DNA from: Roseibacillus ishigakijimensis
GTDB taxonomy: Bacteria; Verrucomicrobiota; Verrucomicrobiia; Verrucomicrobiales; Akkermansiaceae
Reading direction: 5' to 3'
Length of the DNA stretch: 45,565 nucleotides
Assembly: GCF_016595415.1 (NCBI RefSeq)
Contig: NZ_JAENIO010000034.1
Coordinates: 1-45,565, forward strand
The first letter of the stretch is position 1. Every line of letters begins with the position of its first letter. The notes under the pieces are model-generated. The model saw only the letters and a program-made list of their open reading frames with translations. It was not told where the DNA came from and did not search any database. Shown here piece after piece: positions 9,687 through 17,675 of the stretch. Made by a program: the position numbers and the translations under genes.

Positions 9687-11684
9687 TTACCAGAAGATGG
9701 CGTAGAGGGCGATGGTGGCCACAATGACTCCAATCCCCACCATCTTGGCCCCTTTAGAGGACTCCAAGGCGATGACTTTGTTCTCGGGCATTTCCACCGG
9801 ATGGGCCAATGGCCGCAGCTTGGTCAACACCCCGCCCACGATGAGAACGAGGAAGAAGCAAATGGCCATGCGATCGAGGAAAGCCATTTCCTCCGAATAC
9901 CAGAGGCCATTCTTGGTGAGCACTGGCCCGATGAACCACTTGAGCGCGCCGTAGGCCACGACATTGGTGACGATGCCCACCACGCCGAAGAAGCGGGGAG
10001 TGCGGGGCGAGAAGAAGCCCAGGATGAAGACAGCCAGAATACCGGGGGAAATGAAGCCCTGGAACTCCTGAATGTAAGCGAAAATACTGGTGAAGTTATC
10101 GAGTTTGGGGGCCAGCAGCGCGGCCAGAATCACGAAAAGAACCACGAAGATCCGACCCACTTTCACGAGATGATCAGAGTCCTTGTTGCCAGTGAAATTC
10201 GAATACAAATCCATGGTGGCAATGGTCGACGCCGAGTTCAGCATGGAGGCCAGGGAGCTGATCACCGCGCCACAGAGCGCCGCCAGCACAAACCAGGAAA
10301 TCCACGGCATGGGGCTGATGAGATTGCGCACCAAAACCGGGAAAGCGGCATCATAGTCGTAGGCTTTGAGAGTCGAGGAGCTGCCCAGAGTGGAGTCCTT
10401 GTCCTTCTTCTTCTGCTCATCAAGCTTGGCCGCCAAACCATTGATTTCAGCCGCTTTTTCTGCCGGGGTCACACCCTCCATCACCAGATTGGGGGTGCCC
10501 AAAAGGGTCGCATTGGTGACAAAGGCTGCCCGGGCATGCTCAGGCTCCAGCTCGACGAACTTCTCCTGCACGGTGAAGTAGTCGCCCGGCTTGGCGTCTG
10601 CCAGGAAGGTCTCATTCTTGGCCATCGCGGAGCTCCGCAAGTCGCCGGAAAAGAGGTTGAAGGCCAGAATGCCGGGAATGACCACGATGAAGGGAATAAT
10701 CAGCTTCAGGGCAGCGGCAAAGACGATCCCCTTCTGCCCCTCGGCGAGAGATTTGGAGCCCAAGGTCCGCTGCACGATGTATTGGTTGAGACCCCAATAG
10801 AAGAAGTTGGGAATCCAGAGTCCGACGAGGAGGGCCGTCCAAGGGATGTCAGAATCCTCTTTGGGACGCACCATGTGGACTTTACCGCCCGAGAGGTTGT
10901 CGCCATTCCGCGCCACAGCCTCGCCGTTTTTCCCATCATTGAGCAACATGAAGCGCTCCCAAGCCCCGGCCGACTCGATATCGGCCGCCGTCGCGTCGGA
11001 GTTCTCCACTTTGGTCAAGATCAGCTCCTCGGCAGGCTTATCCGCCAGAGTGGAAAAGGCGAACCACATCACGATAGCTCCTCCCAGGATGAGGGCCCCG
11101 CCCCAAATCAGGTCGGTCCAGGCACAAGCTTTGAGACCACCAACAAACACATAAACCGCAGCCAGGGCGGCGATGGCCCAGCACATGGCGGTCAAGTTGC
11201 TGATCACAGGCACATCGTTGTAGTATTCCGAAACAAATTTGGCTCCGGAGAAAATCACAGAAGAAGTGGTCACGAATACCAAAGTCACAATCGCCGGGAT
11301 AGCCATCGCCAGTCGAGCAGTGCCATCGAAGCGGTACTGCAGAAACTCTGGAATGGTGTAGAGGCCGGACTTGAGGAATCGCGGGAGGAAGAAGAAGGCC
11401 ACGAGCACGAGGGTGACCGCCGCAATCCACTCATAAGAAGCGATTGCCATCCCCAGCCAGTCCGCCGCCGAGCCCGACATCCCCACGAACTGTTCCGTCG
11501 AGATATTGGCCGCGATGAGGGAAAAGCCCACCAGCCACCAGGTCAGGCCCCGGCCCGCGAGGAAGTAATCGGCGGCCTCTCCGCCAGCTTCACTTTTTGA
11601 TTCGTCTTTTTTGGCTTTCCAAATTCCCAGGGCAATGACGCCGACGACAGCGACAATGAATAGGATAACTTCAACAGCTTGCAT
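9687..11684 (-). CDS. Sodium/solute symporter (SSS/SGLT family) with two large loop insertions
   Basis: A 665-aa inner-membrane Na+-coupled transporter, probably for a sugar or related solute. The start was set at ATG 11684 (MQAVEVILFIVAVVGV), which opens directly into the first membrane helix; an upstream TTG at 11726 adds a poor hydrophilic stretch. Family signatures are ADYFLAGRGLTWW, LIAANISTEQFVGMSG and the WGLNQYIVQRTLGSKS segment typical of SGLT-like proteins. About 13-14 hydrophobic helices are visible. Two hydrophilic insertions stand out: about residues 215-281 (rich in Asp/Glu/Asn) and about 345-448 (with a Lys/Asp/Glu-rich LDEQKKKDKDS run). Ordinary members have only short loops there. 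It is a single gene with its own terminator, divergent from rlmH. Confidence 0.9.
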   Translation of the reverse strand: MQAVEVILFIVAVVGVIALGIWKAKKDESKSEAGGEAADYFLAGRGLTWWLVGFSLIAANISTEQFVGMSGSAADWLGMAIASYEWIAAVTLVLVAFFFLPRFLKSGLYTIPEFLQYRFDGTARLAMAIPAIVTLVFVTTSSVIFSGAKFVSEYYNDVPVISNLTAMCWAIAALAAVYVFVGGLKACAWTDLIWGGALILGGAIVMWFAFSTLADKPAEELILTKVENSDATAADIESAGAWERFMLLNDGKNGEAVARNGDNLSGGKVHMVRPKEDSDIPWTALLVGLWIPNFFYWGLNQYIVQRTLGSKSLAEGQKGIVFAAALKLIIPFIVVIPGILAFNLFSGDLRSSAMAKNETFLADAKPGDYFTVQEKFVELEPEHARAAFVTNATLLGTPNLVMEGVTPAEKAAEINGLAAKLDEQKKKDKDSTLGSSSTLKAYDYDAAFPVLVRNLISPMPWISWFVLAALCGAVISSLASMLNSASTIATMDLYSNFTGNKDSDHLVKVGRIFVVLFVILAALLAPKLDNFTSIFAYIQEFQGFISPGILAVFILGFFSPRTPRFFGVVGIVTNVVAYGALKWFIGPVLTKNGLWYSEEMAFLDRMAICFFLVLIVGGVLTKLRPLAHPVEMPENKVIALESSKGAKMVGIGVIVATIALYAIFW

Positions 11685-11798
11685 AAGTTGGATTTTGTGT
11701 GTTGCGCACTCGCATGGCCTTGCCACGGAGTGTAGGACACTCTAGCGGGTGCGACTTACGCTTGGAAAGGGTGAAATTTAGCGCCAATCTCCCCTCCT

Positions 11799-12242
11799 GT
11801 GACCCATCGCCTTCTCGTGGTCGGAAAACCGGCCCTCCCCTTTGCCAAAAACGGCCTCAACGACTACCTGCGCCGCCTCCAACGCTACGGCAAATACTCG
11901 CTGGAAACCCTCAAGGACGGCCCCGCCGAGCAGGTTTCCCAGCGCCTGCTGGCGGCCAGTGAGCGGAGCTTCCGCATCGTCCTCGACGAGCGCGGCCAGT
12001 CCCCCACCACCCGCCAACTGGCCGATCTCATGAAGTCGTGGATTGAGCGCCCCGACATCAAGGAGATTTCCTACCTCATCGGGCCCTCCGATGGCCATCT
12101 CCCCGCCACCCGCGCCGCCGCCGACTACACCCTGGCGCTGTCCAGCCTGGTGCTGCAGCACGAGCTGGCCACCCTCATGCTGGCTGAGCAACTCTACCGC
12201 CTGGCCACTATCCACGCGGGGACGCCCTACCACCGCGATTAA
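11799..12242 (+). CDS. rlmH: 23S rRNA (pseudouridine1915-N3)-methyltransferase RlmH
   Basis: A SPOUT-fold methyltransferase that uses S-adenosylmethionine to methylate pseudouridine 1915 in helix 69 of 23S rRNA on the assembled 70S ribosome. The 147-aa length is close to the family's usual length (about 155). The SAM-binding knot is visible as LIGPSDGH (normally GPEGG/GxxGH) and the C-terminal segment LMLAEQLYRLATIHAGTPYHRD carries the conserved EQLYRA and PYH tail. The canonical LSLSxxTLPH is here LALSSLVLQHELA, slightly divergent. The start is GTG 11799. It is divergent from the symporter and followed, after a palindrome, by the repair unit at 12329. Confidence 0.93.
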   Translation: MTHRLLVVGKPALPFAKNGLNDYLRRLQRYGKYSLETLKDGPAEQVSQRLLAASERSFRIVLDERGQSPTTRQLADLMKSWIERPDIKEISYLIGPSDGHLPATRAAADYTLALSSLVLQHELATLMLAEQLYRLATIHAGTPYHRD

Positions 12243-12289
12243 AGAGCACAAAACTTCCCCTGCCCGCATTTTCAAACTTGCCAGAAAGA

Positions 12290-12315
12290 AACTTTTGAAC
12301 AACTATTCAAAAGTT
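12290..12315. promoter_or_regulatory. Perfect 10-bp palindrome upstream of the repair genes (candidate operator)
   Basis: AACTTTTGAA (12290-12299) is the exact inverted repeat of TTCAAAAGTT (12306-12315) with a 6-base spacer CAACTA. It lies 13 bases upstream of the TTG start at 12329. There is no T-run, so it is not a standard terminator. The position and AT-rich symmetry suit a repressor site; an SOS (LexA-type) role is only an inference from the repair genes that follow. Confidence 0.5.
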
Positions 12316-12328
12316 CCTCCCGCTCGTT

Positions 12329-13597
12329 TTGATTCTGCATAAAAAACTCTCCATCCTCGCAGACGCGGCCAAATACGATGCCTCCTGCTCCAGCAGTGGC
12401 GGCCAAAAGCGCGATTCCACCGGCCCCGGTTCCTCCGCGCTGGGCTCCACGGGCGGAGCCGGTATCTGCCACAGCTACACCCCGGACGGCCGCTGCGTTT
12501 CCCTCCTCAAGATTCTCCTCACCAACGCCTGCATCTACGATTGCCACTACTGCATCAACCGGCGCTCCAGCAACACCCCGCGCGCCCGTTTCACCCCACA
12601 GGAGGTGGTGCAGCTCACTCTCGACTTCTACAAGCGCAACTACATCGAGGGGCTCTTCCTCAGCTCGGGCATCATTCGCAACCCCGACTACACCATGGAG
12701 CAAGTGGTGGAAGTGGCCCGCTCCCTGCGGGAAGACCACCACTTCCGCGGTTACCTCCATCTCAAGACCATTCCCGAGGCCTCTGCCGGGCTCATCGAAA
12801 AGGCCGGTCAATACGCGGACCGCATCAGCATCAATATCGAACTTCCCACCCAGCAGAGCCTCAACACCCTGGCCCCCGAGAAAAACCTCCGCCGCACCCG
12901 CCAGGCCATGGGGGGCATCCGCCTGCGCATTGAGGAGAATCAGGAAGCGCGCCGCGACAAGACCGTGCGGGAGGGCCAACGACCCGCCCCCTTTTCCCCC
13001 GCTGGTCAATCCACCCAAATGATCATCGGAGCCGACGATTCCTCCGATCACGAGATCCTTCATCGCAGCAACGAACTTTATAGTAGCTACAAGATGCGCC
13101 GGGTCTACTACTCGGCCTTCAGCCCCATTCCGGATTCCTCCCCCCTTCTGCCCGCCAAGTCCCCACCCCTCGTGCGCGAGCATCGCCTCTATCAAGCCGA
13201 CTGGCTCCTCCGCTACTACGGCTATTCCGTGGGAGAAATCGCAGATGAGAAAAACCCCTCCCTGGACTTGGAGCTCGACCCCAAGCTCTCGTGGGCTCTG
13301 CGCAATCGCAGCCTTTTTCCGGTCGATGTCAATCGGGCCGCCCGGGAGGATCTGCTGCGCATCCCCGGCATTGGCGTGCGTTCCGTGCAGCGCATTCTCT
13401 CCAGCCGCCGCCATCATCCCCTGCGCCTTGAGCACCTCCAGCGCCTCGGAGTTTCGCTGAAAAAGTGCCGCCCCTTCCTCACCACCCTCGACTACTCTCC
13501 CGCCCCCAGCTTGCTGGAAAGCGAGCAACTGCGGCGCCACTTCCTCCCCCCGCCCGCCCAACTGGAACTCGACTTCGCTCCCTCCGAAACCGCTTGA
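12329..13597 (+). CDS. Putative DNA modification/repair radical SAM protein (UDG-linked) with HhH
   Basis: A 422-aa radical S-adenosylmethionine protein of the family found next to UdgX-type uracil-DNA glycosylases; the reaction is unknown. The [4Fe-4S] cysteines are C68, C72 and C75 in CIYDCHYC. The N-terminal KYDASCSSSG and GICHSY segments are family hallmarks and contribute two further cysteines (C20, C47). A helix-hairpin-helix DNA-binding motif (LLRIPGIGVRSVQRIL) lies near residues 345-360. The start is TTG 12329 (reads M-I-L-H-K-K-L); no better ATG precedes the conserved KYDASC. It is followed after 7 bases by the UdgX fusion gene, so the two are almost certainly co-transcribed. The family and its linkage are known; a joint role in DNA repair or modification is inferred. 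Confidence 0.9.
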   Translation: MILHKKLSILADAAKYDASCSSSGGQKRDSTGPGSSALGSTGGAGICHSYTPDGRCVSLLKILLTNACIYDCHYCINRRSSNTPRARFTPQEVVQLTLDFYKRNYIEGLFLSSGIIRNPDYTMEQVVEVARSLREDHHFRGYLHLKTIPEASAGLIEKAGQYADRISINIELPTQQSLNTLAPEKNLRRTRQAMGGIRLRIEENQEARRDKTVREGQRPAPFSPAGQSTQMIIGADDSSDHEILHRSNELYSSYKMRRVYYSAFSPIPDSSPLLPAKSPPLVREHRLYQADWLLRYYGYSVGEIADEKNPSLDLELDPKLSWALRNRSLFPVDVNRAAREDLLRIPGIGVRSVQRILSSRRHHPLRLEHLQRLGVSLKKCRPFLTTLDYSPAPSLLESEQLRRHFLPPPAQLELDFAPSETA

Positions 13598-13604
13598 AGC
13601 CCCC

Positions 13605-15089
13605 ATGATCACGCGATTCATTCGACCCGAACTGGCTTCCTGGCGCGAGGCCGCCCGGGATTTGCTGTTGCAACAGGTGCCCCCGGGCGAAGTTCTCTTC
13701 GATGACGGCAGCGCCACCGCCTCCCTTTTTCTCGCGGAAGAAACAGCGGCCTACTCGTCCCGACCCCATTATAACCCCAGGGACTTGCCCGATCTCCGCA
13801 TCCCCCAGCGCTTCCTCGACCTCGCCACCTTGGCCAGCTGCCACCGCGAGGCGAATCGGTGGAACCTGCTCTACGAAGCCGTTTACCGTCTCAATCACGG
13901 CGAACGACATCTCTTGGGCAATCAAGCCGACCCGGCGGTGCGCACGCTCTCCCGCCTGGCCAAAGCGGTCTCGCGCGACCGCCACAAAATGAAAGCCTTC
14001 GTTCGCTTTCGCAAAGTGGGAGAACATCCCGACAGCGGTCGCGAGCAATTCGCGGCCTGGTTCGAGCCCGAGCACCACATCGTCGAACTCACCGCTCCTT
14101 TTTTTGCCAAACGCTTCGCCTCTTTCGACTGGTCGATCCTCACTCCCGACCGCTGCGCTCATTGGGAGAAGGAAAAGCTGCACTTCACCGCCGGAGTGGA
14201 GGTCGGCGCCGCCCCCGCCGATGACGAGCTGGAGGAATTCTGGCGCACCTACTACGCCAGCATCTTCAATCCCGCCCGCCTCAAACTGCAGGCCATGCAA
14301 AGCGAGATGCCCAAGAAATATTGGAAGAATCTCCCCGAAACGCCCCTCATCTCCAGGTTGACCGCCAGCGCCTCGAACCGCTCCAGCGAGATGGTCGAGA
14401 AAGGGCCGAATCACGAGCGGGGGCACGTCTCCGCAAACACCCCGCGAGGCGCCCTCCATCCCGACACGGACCAGCCCGGACTCTCGCCCGTCGCAGCCCT
14501 CGCCCAAGCGCACGACCTCTCCCTGACTCAGATTGACGAAGCCGCCACCGCCTGCCGGTCCTGCCCCCTCTACGAAGCTGCCACCCAGACCGTTTTTGGC
14601 GAAGGCCCCCCCAACGCCCGCGTCATGGTCATTGGCGAACAACCCGGGGATCAGGAGGACATTGCCGGAAGACCCTTCGTCGGCCCGGCAGGAAAACTCC
14701 TCGACCGGGCCCTCGAAACCGCAGGCCTGGACCGCAAGGCGCTCTACCTCACCAACACCGTCAAACATTTCAAATTCAAGATCCAAGGAAAGCGACGCCT
14801 CCACGAGCGCGCCAACGCGGAAGAAATCCATCACTGCAAGCCCTGGGTCCTCGCCGAAATCCTTAAAGTCAAACCCGAGGTCATCGTCTTGTTAGGAAAC
14901 ACCGCTGGCCAAGCACTCCTCGACCCCAGCTTTCGGGTTCTCAAGAATCGTGGTCCCATCAACGCCCCTCATCTCGCCCCCCAAGTCGTCGCCACCATCC
15001 ACCCCAGCTACCTGCTCCGCCTCCCCGACCCCGCCCAGGCCGACGCTGAATTCCAACAATTCGTCACCGACCTCAAGCTGGCTCTCTAG
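13605..15089 (+). CDS. udgX: DUF4130 - UdgX-type uracil-DNA glycosylase fusion protein
   Basis: A 494-aa two-domain repair protein. The N-terminal half (about 1-260) is the DUF4130 domain that accompanies the radical SAM partner (EANRWNLLYEAVYRLNHGERHLL, then RDRHKMKAFVRF and YWKNLPET). The C-terminal half (about 310-494) is a family-4-like uracil-DNA glycosylase: C-x2-C (CRSC), GEQPGDQEDIAGRPFVGPAG from residue 344, and HPSYLLRL at H466. The loop KRRLHER places His at residue 400. In Mycobacterium UdgX the matching His in KRRIH attacks the deoxyribose and leaves a covalent uracil-DNA adduct, so suicide-type chemistry is predicted. The linker (about 270-310) is low-complexity. It is 7 bases downstream of the radical SAM gene and ends 2 bases before the convergent RtcB-like gene. 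Confidence 0.93.
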   Translation: MITRFIRPELASWREAARDLLLQQVPPGEVLFDDGSATASLFLAEETAAYSSRPHYNPRDLPDLRIPQRFLDLATLASCHREANRWNLLYEAVYRLNHGERHLLGNQADPAVRTLSRLAKAVSRDRHKMKAFVRFRKVGEHPDSGREQFAAWFEPEHHIVELTAPFFAKRFASFDWSILTPDRCAHWEKEKLHFTAGVEVGAAPADDELEEFWRTYYASIFNPARLKLQAMQSEMPKKYWKNLPETPLISRLTASASNRSSEMVEKGPNHERGHVSANTPRGALHPDTDQPGLSPVAALAQAHDLSLTQIDEAATACRSCPLYEAATQTVFGEGPPNARVMVIGEQPGDQEDIAGRPFVGPAGKLLDRALETAGLDRKALYLTNTVKHFKFKIQGKRRLHERANAEEIHHCKPWVLAEILKVKPEVIVLLGNTAGQALLDPSFRVLKNRGPINAPHLAPQVVATIHPSYLLRLPDPAQADAEFQQFVTDLKLAL

Positions 15090-15091
15090 TC

Positions 15092-16684
15092 TCAATCCTC
15101 CCATTGGCTCAGGTCTTGTTTCGTGCGGCGGCGGTCGGCGCGGTGCTGGATTTGGCGCTTTTGCTTGGGGGTGAGTTCCTCGGCTTTGATCTCTTTCCAA
15201 CTGCGGCCCGAACTCCCGGCCATGATGCAGCCCAAGGGACGAATCTCGGCCACGATCTCCGCGAGCCCGAATTCCGCAATCTGCGCCCGCACCTGCTCCG
15301 CATCCTTGTAGGCCACGGGCGACTCACTCAGATCAGGCTGTCCACAGAACCAACGGACATCAATCCCCTGGGTGTGATGCTCCAAGACCTGGCGGCGGGT
15401 GGCGGCATCGGGGTAACGGCGCATCAACTTGGTGCGGGAAATATTACGGCCCGCGCCATGGGGAGCGAAGGAGAGGAACTCTTCGTTATCACGACCCAAG
15501 ACCATCAAAATGGGCTCCGCCATGTTCAGCGGAATGAGGCCTAACAGCGGCCGCCCTCCCGCATCCTTCCACGCCGGAGTCGCTCCCTTGCCATGCAAAA
15601 AAAGGTCGCCGCGTTGCCAGACGAAATTGTGCTCATTGCCGAAAGCCGCCACTTTTTCGGCCCCGATTCGTTCCAAAAAGCGCTCATGAATGGCCTCGTG
15701 ATTCGCCTTCGTCCAACGGGAGACATATTGCAAAGCCTCCCAATAGTGGCGGCCCTCCGACGAACGGGCATCCAACCAGGCCCCGGCCTCGGGAACATGA
15801 TCTCCCACCTTGGCGGTGTGCTTGAGGGCGACCCCTTGGCCCCGCTTGTAGAGGTGCGAGCCGATGCTGCGCGAACCATGATGAGTCACCAACACCCGCA
15901 GCTTCCGGGGCTGAGGCCTTCGGCGGCCGTCCGTGGCTGCCGCTTCCAGCGGCTCCCCTGGCTCCCCGGCCAGCTCATTGGCAAGCACCCCGTAACCGAC
16001 CTTCCGCAAACTCTCAATGAGGTCTTCATCCACCGTCACCTCACCGAGAAAGGCGAAGTGATTGCCATCCCCCTGGTCCGCGATGTGAATCACCCCCCGC
16101 TCCCGCAATCCAGAAAGAAAAGGGTTGTCCCAGACATCCTCATCGAGAACCGGATGCGGCACGAGGTCATCATAGTGCCGCCCCCCGGGTCCGAAGCGGG
16201 TTGCGGTAGTGAGACTATCCAGCTCATTGGCCACGCTACTACGCTCCTCGTAAAAAGTAGCGAACAGCGAACAACAGATATCCGCGGAGTGCGCACTGGG
16301 AATGATGGCATTCTCCACCGCGATCACCCCACCGACAGGAATGACCGCCGGGCGGGGGCTGGTCGGACAGGCGTCGGGCATCACCGCCCCGCGCGCGATG
16401 ACGGGCACCTTCATCAATTGCTCCATCTTCTTGCGCACGGCAGCGACATTCTCTTTCTCTTCCTTACTTTCTCCCCGAATGGCTTCGGAGAAGGGAGCGG
16501 GCCTTTCCCGCATCTTCACCTTGGGTTCCGGGGCGCCGAAATCGCGGGAGAGCAACTTGAAGAGATACTTCCGGTCGCAGACTCCGCGTTCCTGCAGCGC
16601 GCGCACCTTCTCCATCATCTCCTCCAGCTGGGGGCCCTTGGGCCAACCGGCCTCAATGAGGTCCTTCTTTTTGAGCGTTTTCAT
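15092..16684 (-). CDS. RtcB-family RNA ligase
   Basis: A 530-aa member of the RtcB family, which joins 2',3'-cyclic phosphate or 3'-phosphate RNA ends to 5'-OH ends using GTP and Mn(II). The motifs are present but altered: HSADICCS (residues 132-139; normally VDIGCG), GDGNHF (205-210; normally GSGNHF), VTHHGSRSIG (267-275; normally HSGSRGLG), HNF (352), KGATPA (366-371) and PHGAGRNISR (408-417), which contains the guanylylated His409. It is longer than E. coli RtcB (408 aa), with extra N-terminal helices and a basic C-terminal tail (PKQKRQIQHRADRRR). It belongs to a divergent branch, so ligase activity is likely but unproven. ATG 16684 overlaps the upstream HNH gene by 32 bases, implying translational coupling. 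Confidence 0.88.
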   Translation of the reverse strand: MKTLKKKDLIEAGWPKGPQLEEMMEKVRALQERGVCDRKYLFKLLSRDFGAPEPKVKMRERPAPFSEAIRGESKEEKENVAAVRKKMEQLMKVPVIARGAVMPDACPTSPRPAVIPVGGVIAVENAIIPSAHSADICCSLFATFYEERSSVANELDSLTTATRFGPGGRHYDDLVPHPVLDEDVWDNPFLSGLRERGVIHIADQGDGNHFAFLGEVTVDEDLIESLRKVGYGVLANELAGEPGEPLEAAATDGRRRPQPRKLRVLVTHHGSRSIGSHLYKRGQGVALKHTAKVGDHVPEAGAWLDARSSEGRHYWEALQYVSRWTKANHEAIHERFLERIGAEKVAAFGNEHNFVWQRGDLFLHGKGATPAWKDAGGRPLLGLIPLNMAEPILMVLGRDNEEFLSFAPHGAGRNISRTKLMRRYPDAATRRQVLEHHTQGIDVRWFCGQPDLSESPVAYKDAEQVRAQIAEFGLAEIVAEIRPLGCIMAGSSGRSWKEIKAEELTPKQKRQIQHRADRRRTKQDLSQWED

Positions 16685-17279
16685 CTTCTGACTTGTTGGC
16701 GGGAAGGAAGTAGTTCCACTCCGCGATTTGATACGAATTTTCTAGTAAATGAGTCACGGGCACCACGGCCGGACGCTCCGGACGCCGGAGCAGGGTCAAT
16801 CCCGCTTCCTGGGGGGTACGGGCGGCCTTGCGGTTGTTCACCACCCGGTCCGAGAGCACGCAGTTTTCCCAAGAGGTCTCGCCGCCCCGCGACTGCGGAA
16901 TGACGTGGTCGATATTGCCTTCGCCTGCTTTGAGCACCCGTCCGGTGTATTGGCACCGGCCTCCATCGCGCTGCCAGAGACCCCGCAGCGAAAAACGGGG
17001 GCGCTTGAGGGGGACCCGGTCAAAGGAGCTCAGCACCATCACCAGAGGGATCCGGATGGGGCCGCTCACAGTTCCGACCGCGAAGTCATCCTCCCGCACC
17101 GGTAACCGAACCCAGTCCTCCCAAGGAACGGGCACCATCCAGTCGGGACCGTGGATATCGAGACCCACCGCGCCCTCCGCCATCATGGCGGCAAAGGCCT
17201 CGGCCGGCGTCACGGTATTGATCGCTTGCCAATTCCGGTTGAGCACCAGCACGATCGATTTATGAATTACGGTTTTCAT
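16653..17279 (-). CDS. HNH endonuclease
   Basis: A 208-aa HNH-family nuclease. The chosen ATG 17279 (MKTVIHKSIVLVLNRNWQAI) matches the usual beginning of this family ('VLVLNxNWxPI'); a longer frame to 17408 crosses a hairpin and is rejected. The nuclease core is CQYTGRVLKAGEGNIDHVIPQSRGGE, then SWENCVLSDRVVNNRKAARTP: metal-binding ID-H, the central N and the ending N-K. The first Cys pair is partly replaced (CQYT rather than CxxC). It overlaps the RtcB-like gene by 32 bases and lies about 150 bases downstream of the tRNA-Lys gene on the same strand, so cleavage and religation of RNA or DNA by this pair is a reasonable but untested guess. Confidence 0.88.
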   Translation of the reverse strand: MKTVIHKSIVLVLNRNWQAINTVTPAEAFAAMMAEGAVGLDIHGPDWMVPVPWEDWVRLPVREDDFAVGTVSGPIRIPLVMVLSSFDRVPLKRPRFSLRGLWQRDGGRCQYTGRVLKAGEGNIDHVIPQSRGGETSWENCVLSDRVVNNRKAARTPQEAGLTLLRRPERPAVVPVTHLLENSYQIAEWNYFLPANKSEDENAQKEGPH

Positions 17280-17366
17280 CGTTCTCAATTTGAGCTTCTT
17301 GCAACCTCCAGAATCATCGCAAGGTGCGCCGCTCTTCCCGGGAGTTTGTTCCTGAACAAGGGGCAA

Positions 17367-17399
17367 GTGGCGGGCAGACTGAGACCGTCCACCCGCCAC
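17367..17399 (-). other. Strong hairpin between tRNA-Lys and the HNH gene
   Basis: GTGGCGGG (17367-17374) pairs with CCCGCCAC (17392-17399). Inside, GGAC/GTCT can extend it to about 12 bp. There is no following T-run on the minus strand (TTGCCCC follows), so it is unlikely to be a classical terminator. It could be an RNA-processing or attenuation element between the tRNAs and the HNH-RtcB genes. Confidence 0.45.
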
Positions 17400-17429
17400 C
17401 ACACACACATCATGGCCAGCAGGAAAAAG

Positions 17430-17502
17430 TGGGTCCGCCGGGCCTCGAACCCGAATCGACCGGTTAAAAGCCGGTTGCTCTCGCCATTTGAGCTACAGAC
17501 CC
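17430..17502 (-). tRNA. tRNA-Lys(TTT)
   Basis: A canonical 73-base cloverleaf. The acceptor GGGTCTG/CGGACCC has one G-T pair; the D-arm contains the normal TAGCTCA; the anticodon stem ACCGG/CCGGT closes loop CTTTTAA (anticodon TTT); the T-loop is TTCGAGG. The discriminator is A and CCA is not encoded. It is the last of three minus-strand tRNA-type genes. Confidence 0.95.
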
Positions 17503-17511
17503 GAAAAGCTT

Positions 17512-17586
17512 TGGGGGGACCAACGGGATTCGCACCCGTTCCGCGACAATCACACTGTCGAATGCTGCTGATACACCATAGTCCCC
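17512..17586 (-). tRNA. tRNA-His(GTG), with encoded G-1 and CCA
   Basis: The anticodon loop GTGTGAT is closed by CGACA/TGTCG, giving anticodon GTG. The extra 5' G (position -1, complement of 17586) pairs with C73, the histidine identity element, and places the conserved U8 correctly. The acceptor is GGGACTA/TGGTCCC, the T-arm ACGGG/CCCGT, and CCA is encoded (17512-17514). It starts 16 bases downstream of the CAT tRNA. Confidence 0.93.
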
Positions 17587-17602
17587 ACTTCTGAAAAAGG
17601 GG

Positions 17603-17675
17603 TTGCGGGGGACGGAATCGAACCGACGGCGAAAGGCTTATGAGACCTTCCTGAGATACCAACACTCACCCCGCT
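17603..17675 (-). tRNA. Atypical tRNA(CAT), initiator-like ends but non-canonical arms
   Basis: The anticodon loop CTCATAA gives CAT. The acceptor CCCCGC pairs with GCGGGG, leaving A1-A72 unpaired, and the 3' end is ...CGCAA, both reminiscent of initiator tRNA-fMet. The T-arm GTCGG/CCGTC also matches fMet except for a T-T opposition at 50-64. The three G-C pairs of an initiator anticodon stem are absent (AAGGT/GCCTT instead), and the D-arm only fits if position 9 is missing and two extra bases lie before the anticodon stem. It could be a divergent Met or Ile2 tRNA or a decayed copy. Coordinates are best estimates. Confidence 0.65.

Noticed and set aside
9801-11600. 599-residue plus-strand frame opposite the symporter gene
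   Set aside because: Antisense shadow; the minus strand has a clear SSS transporter.
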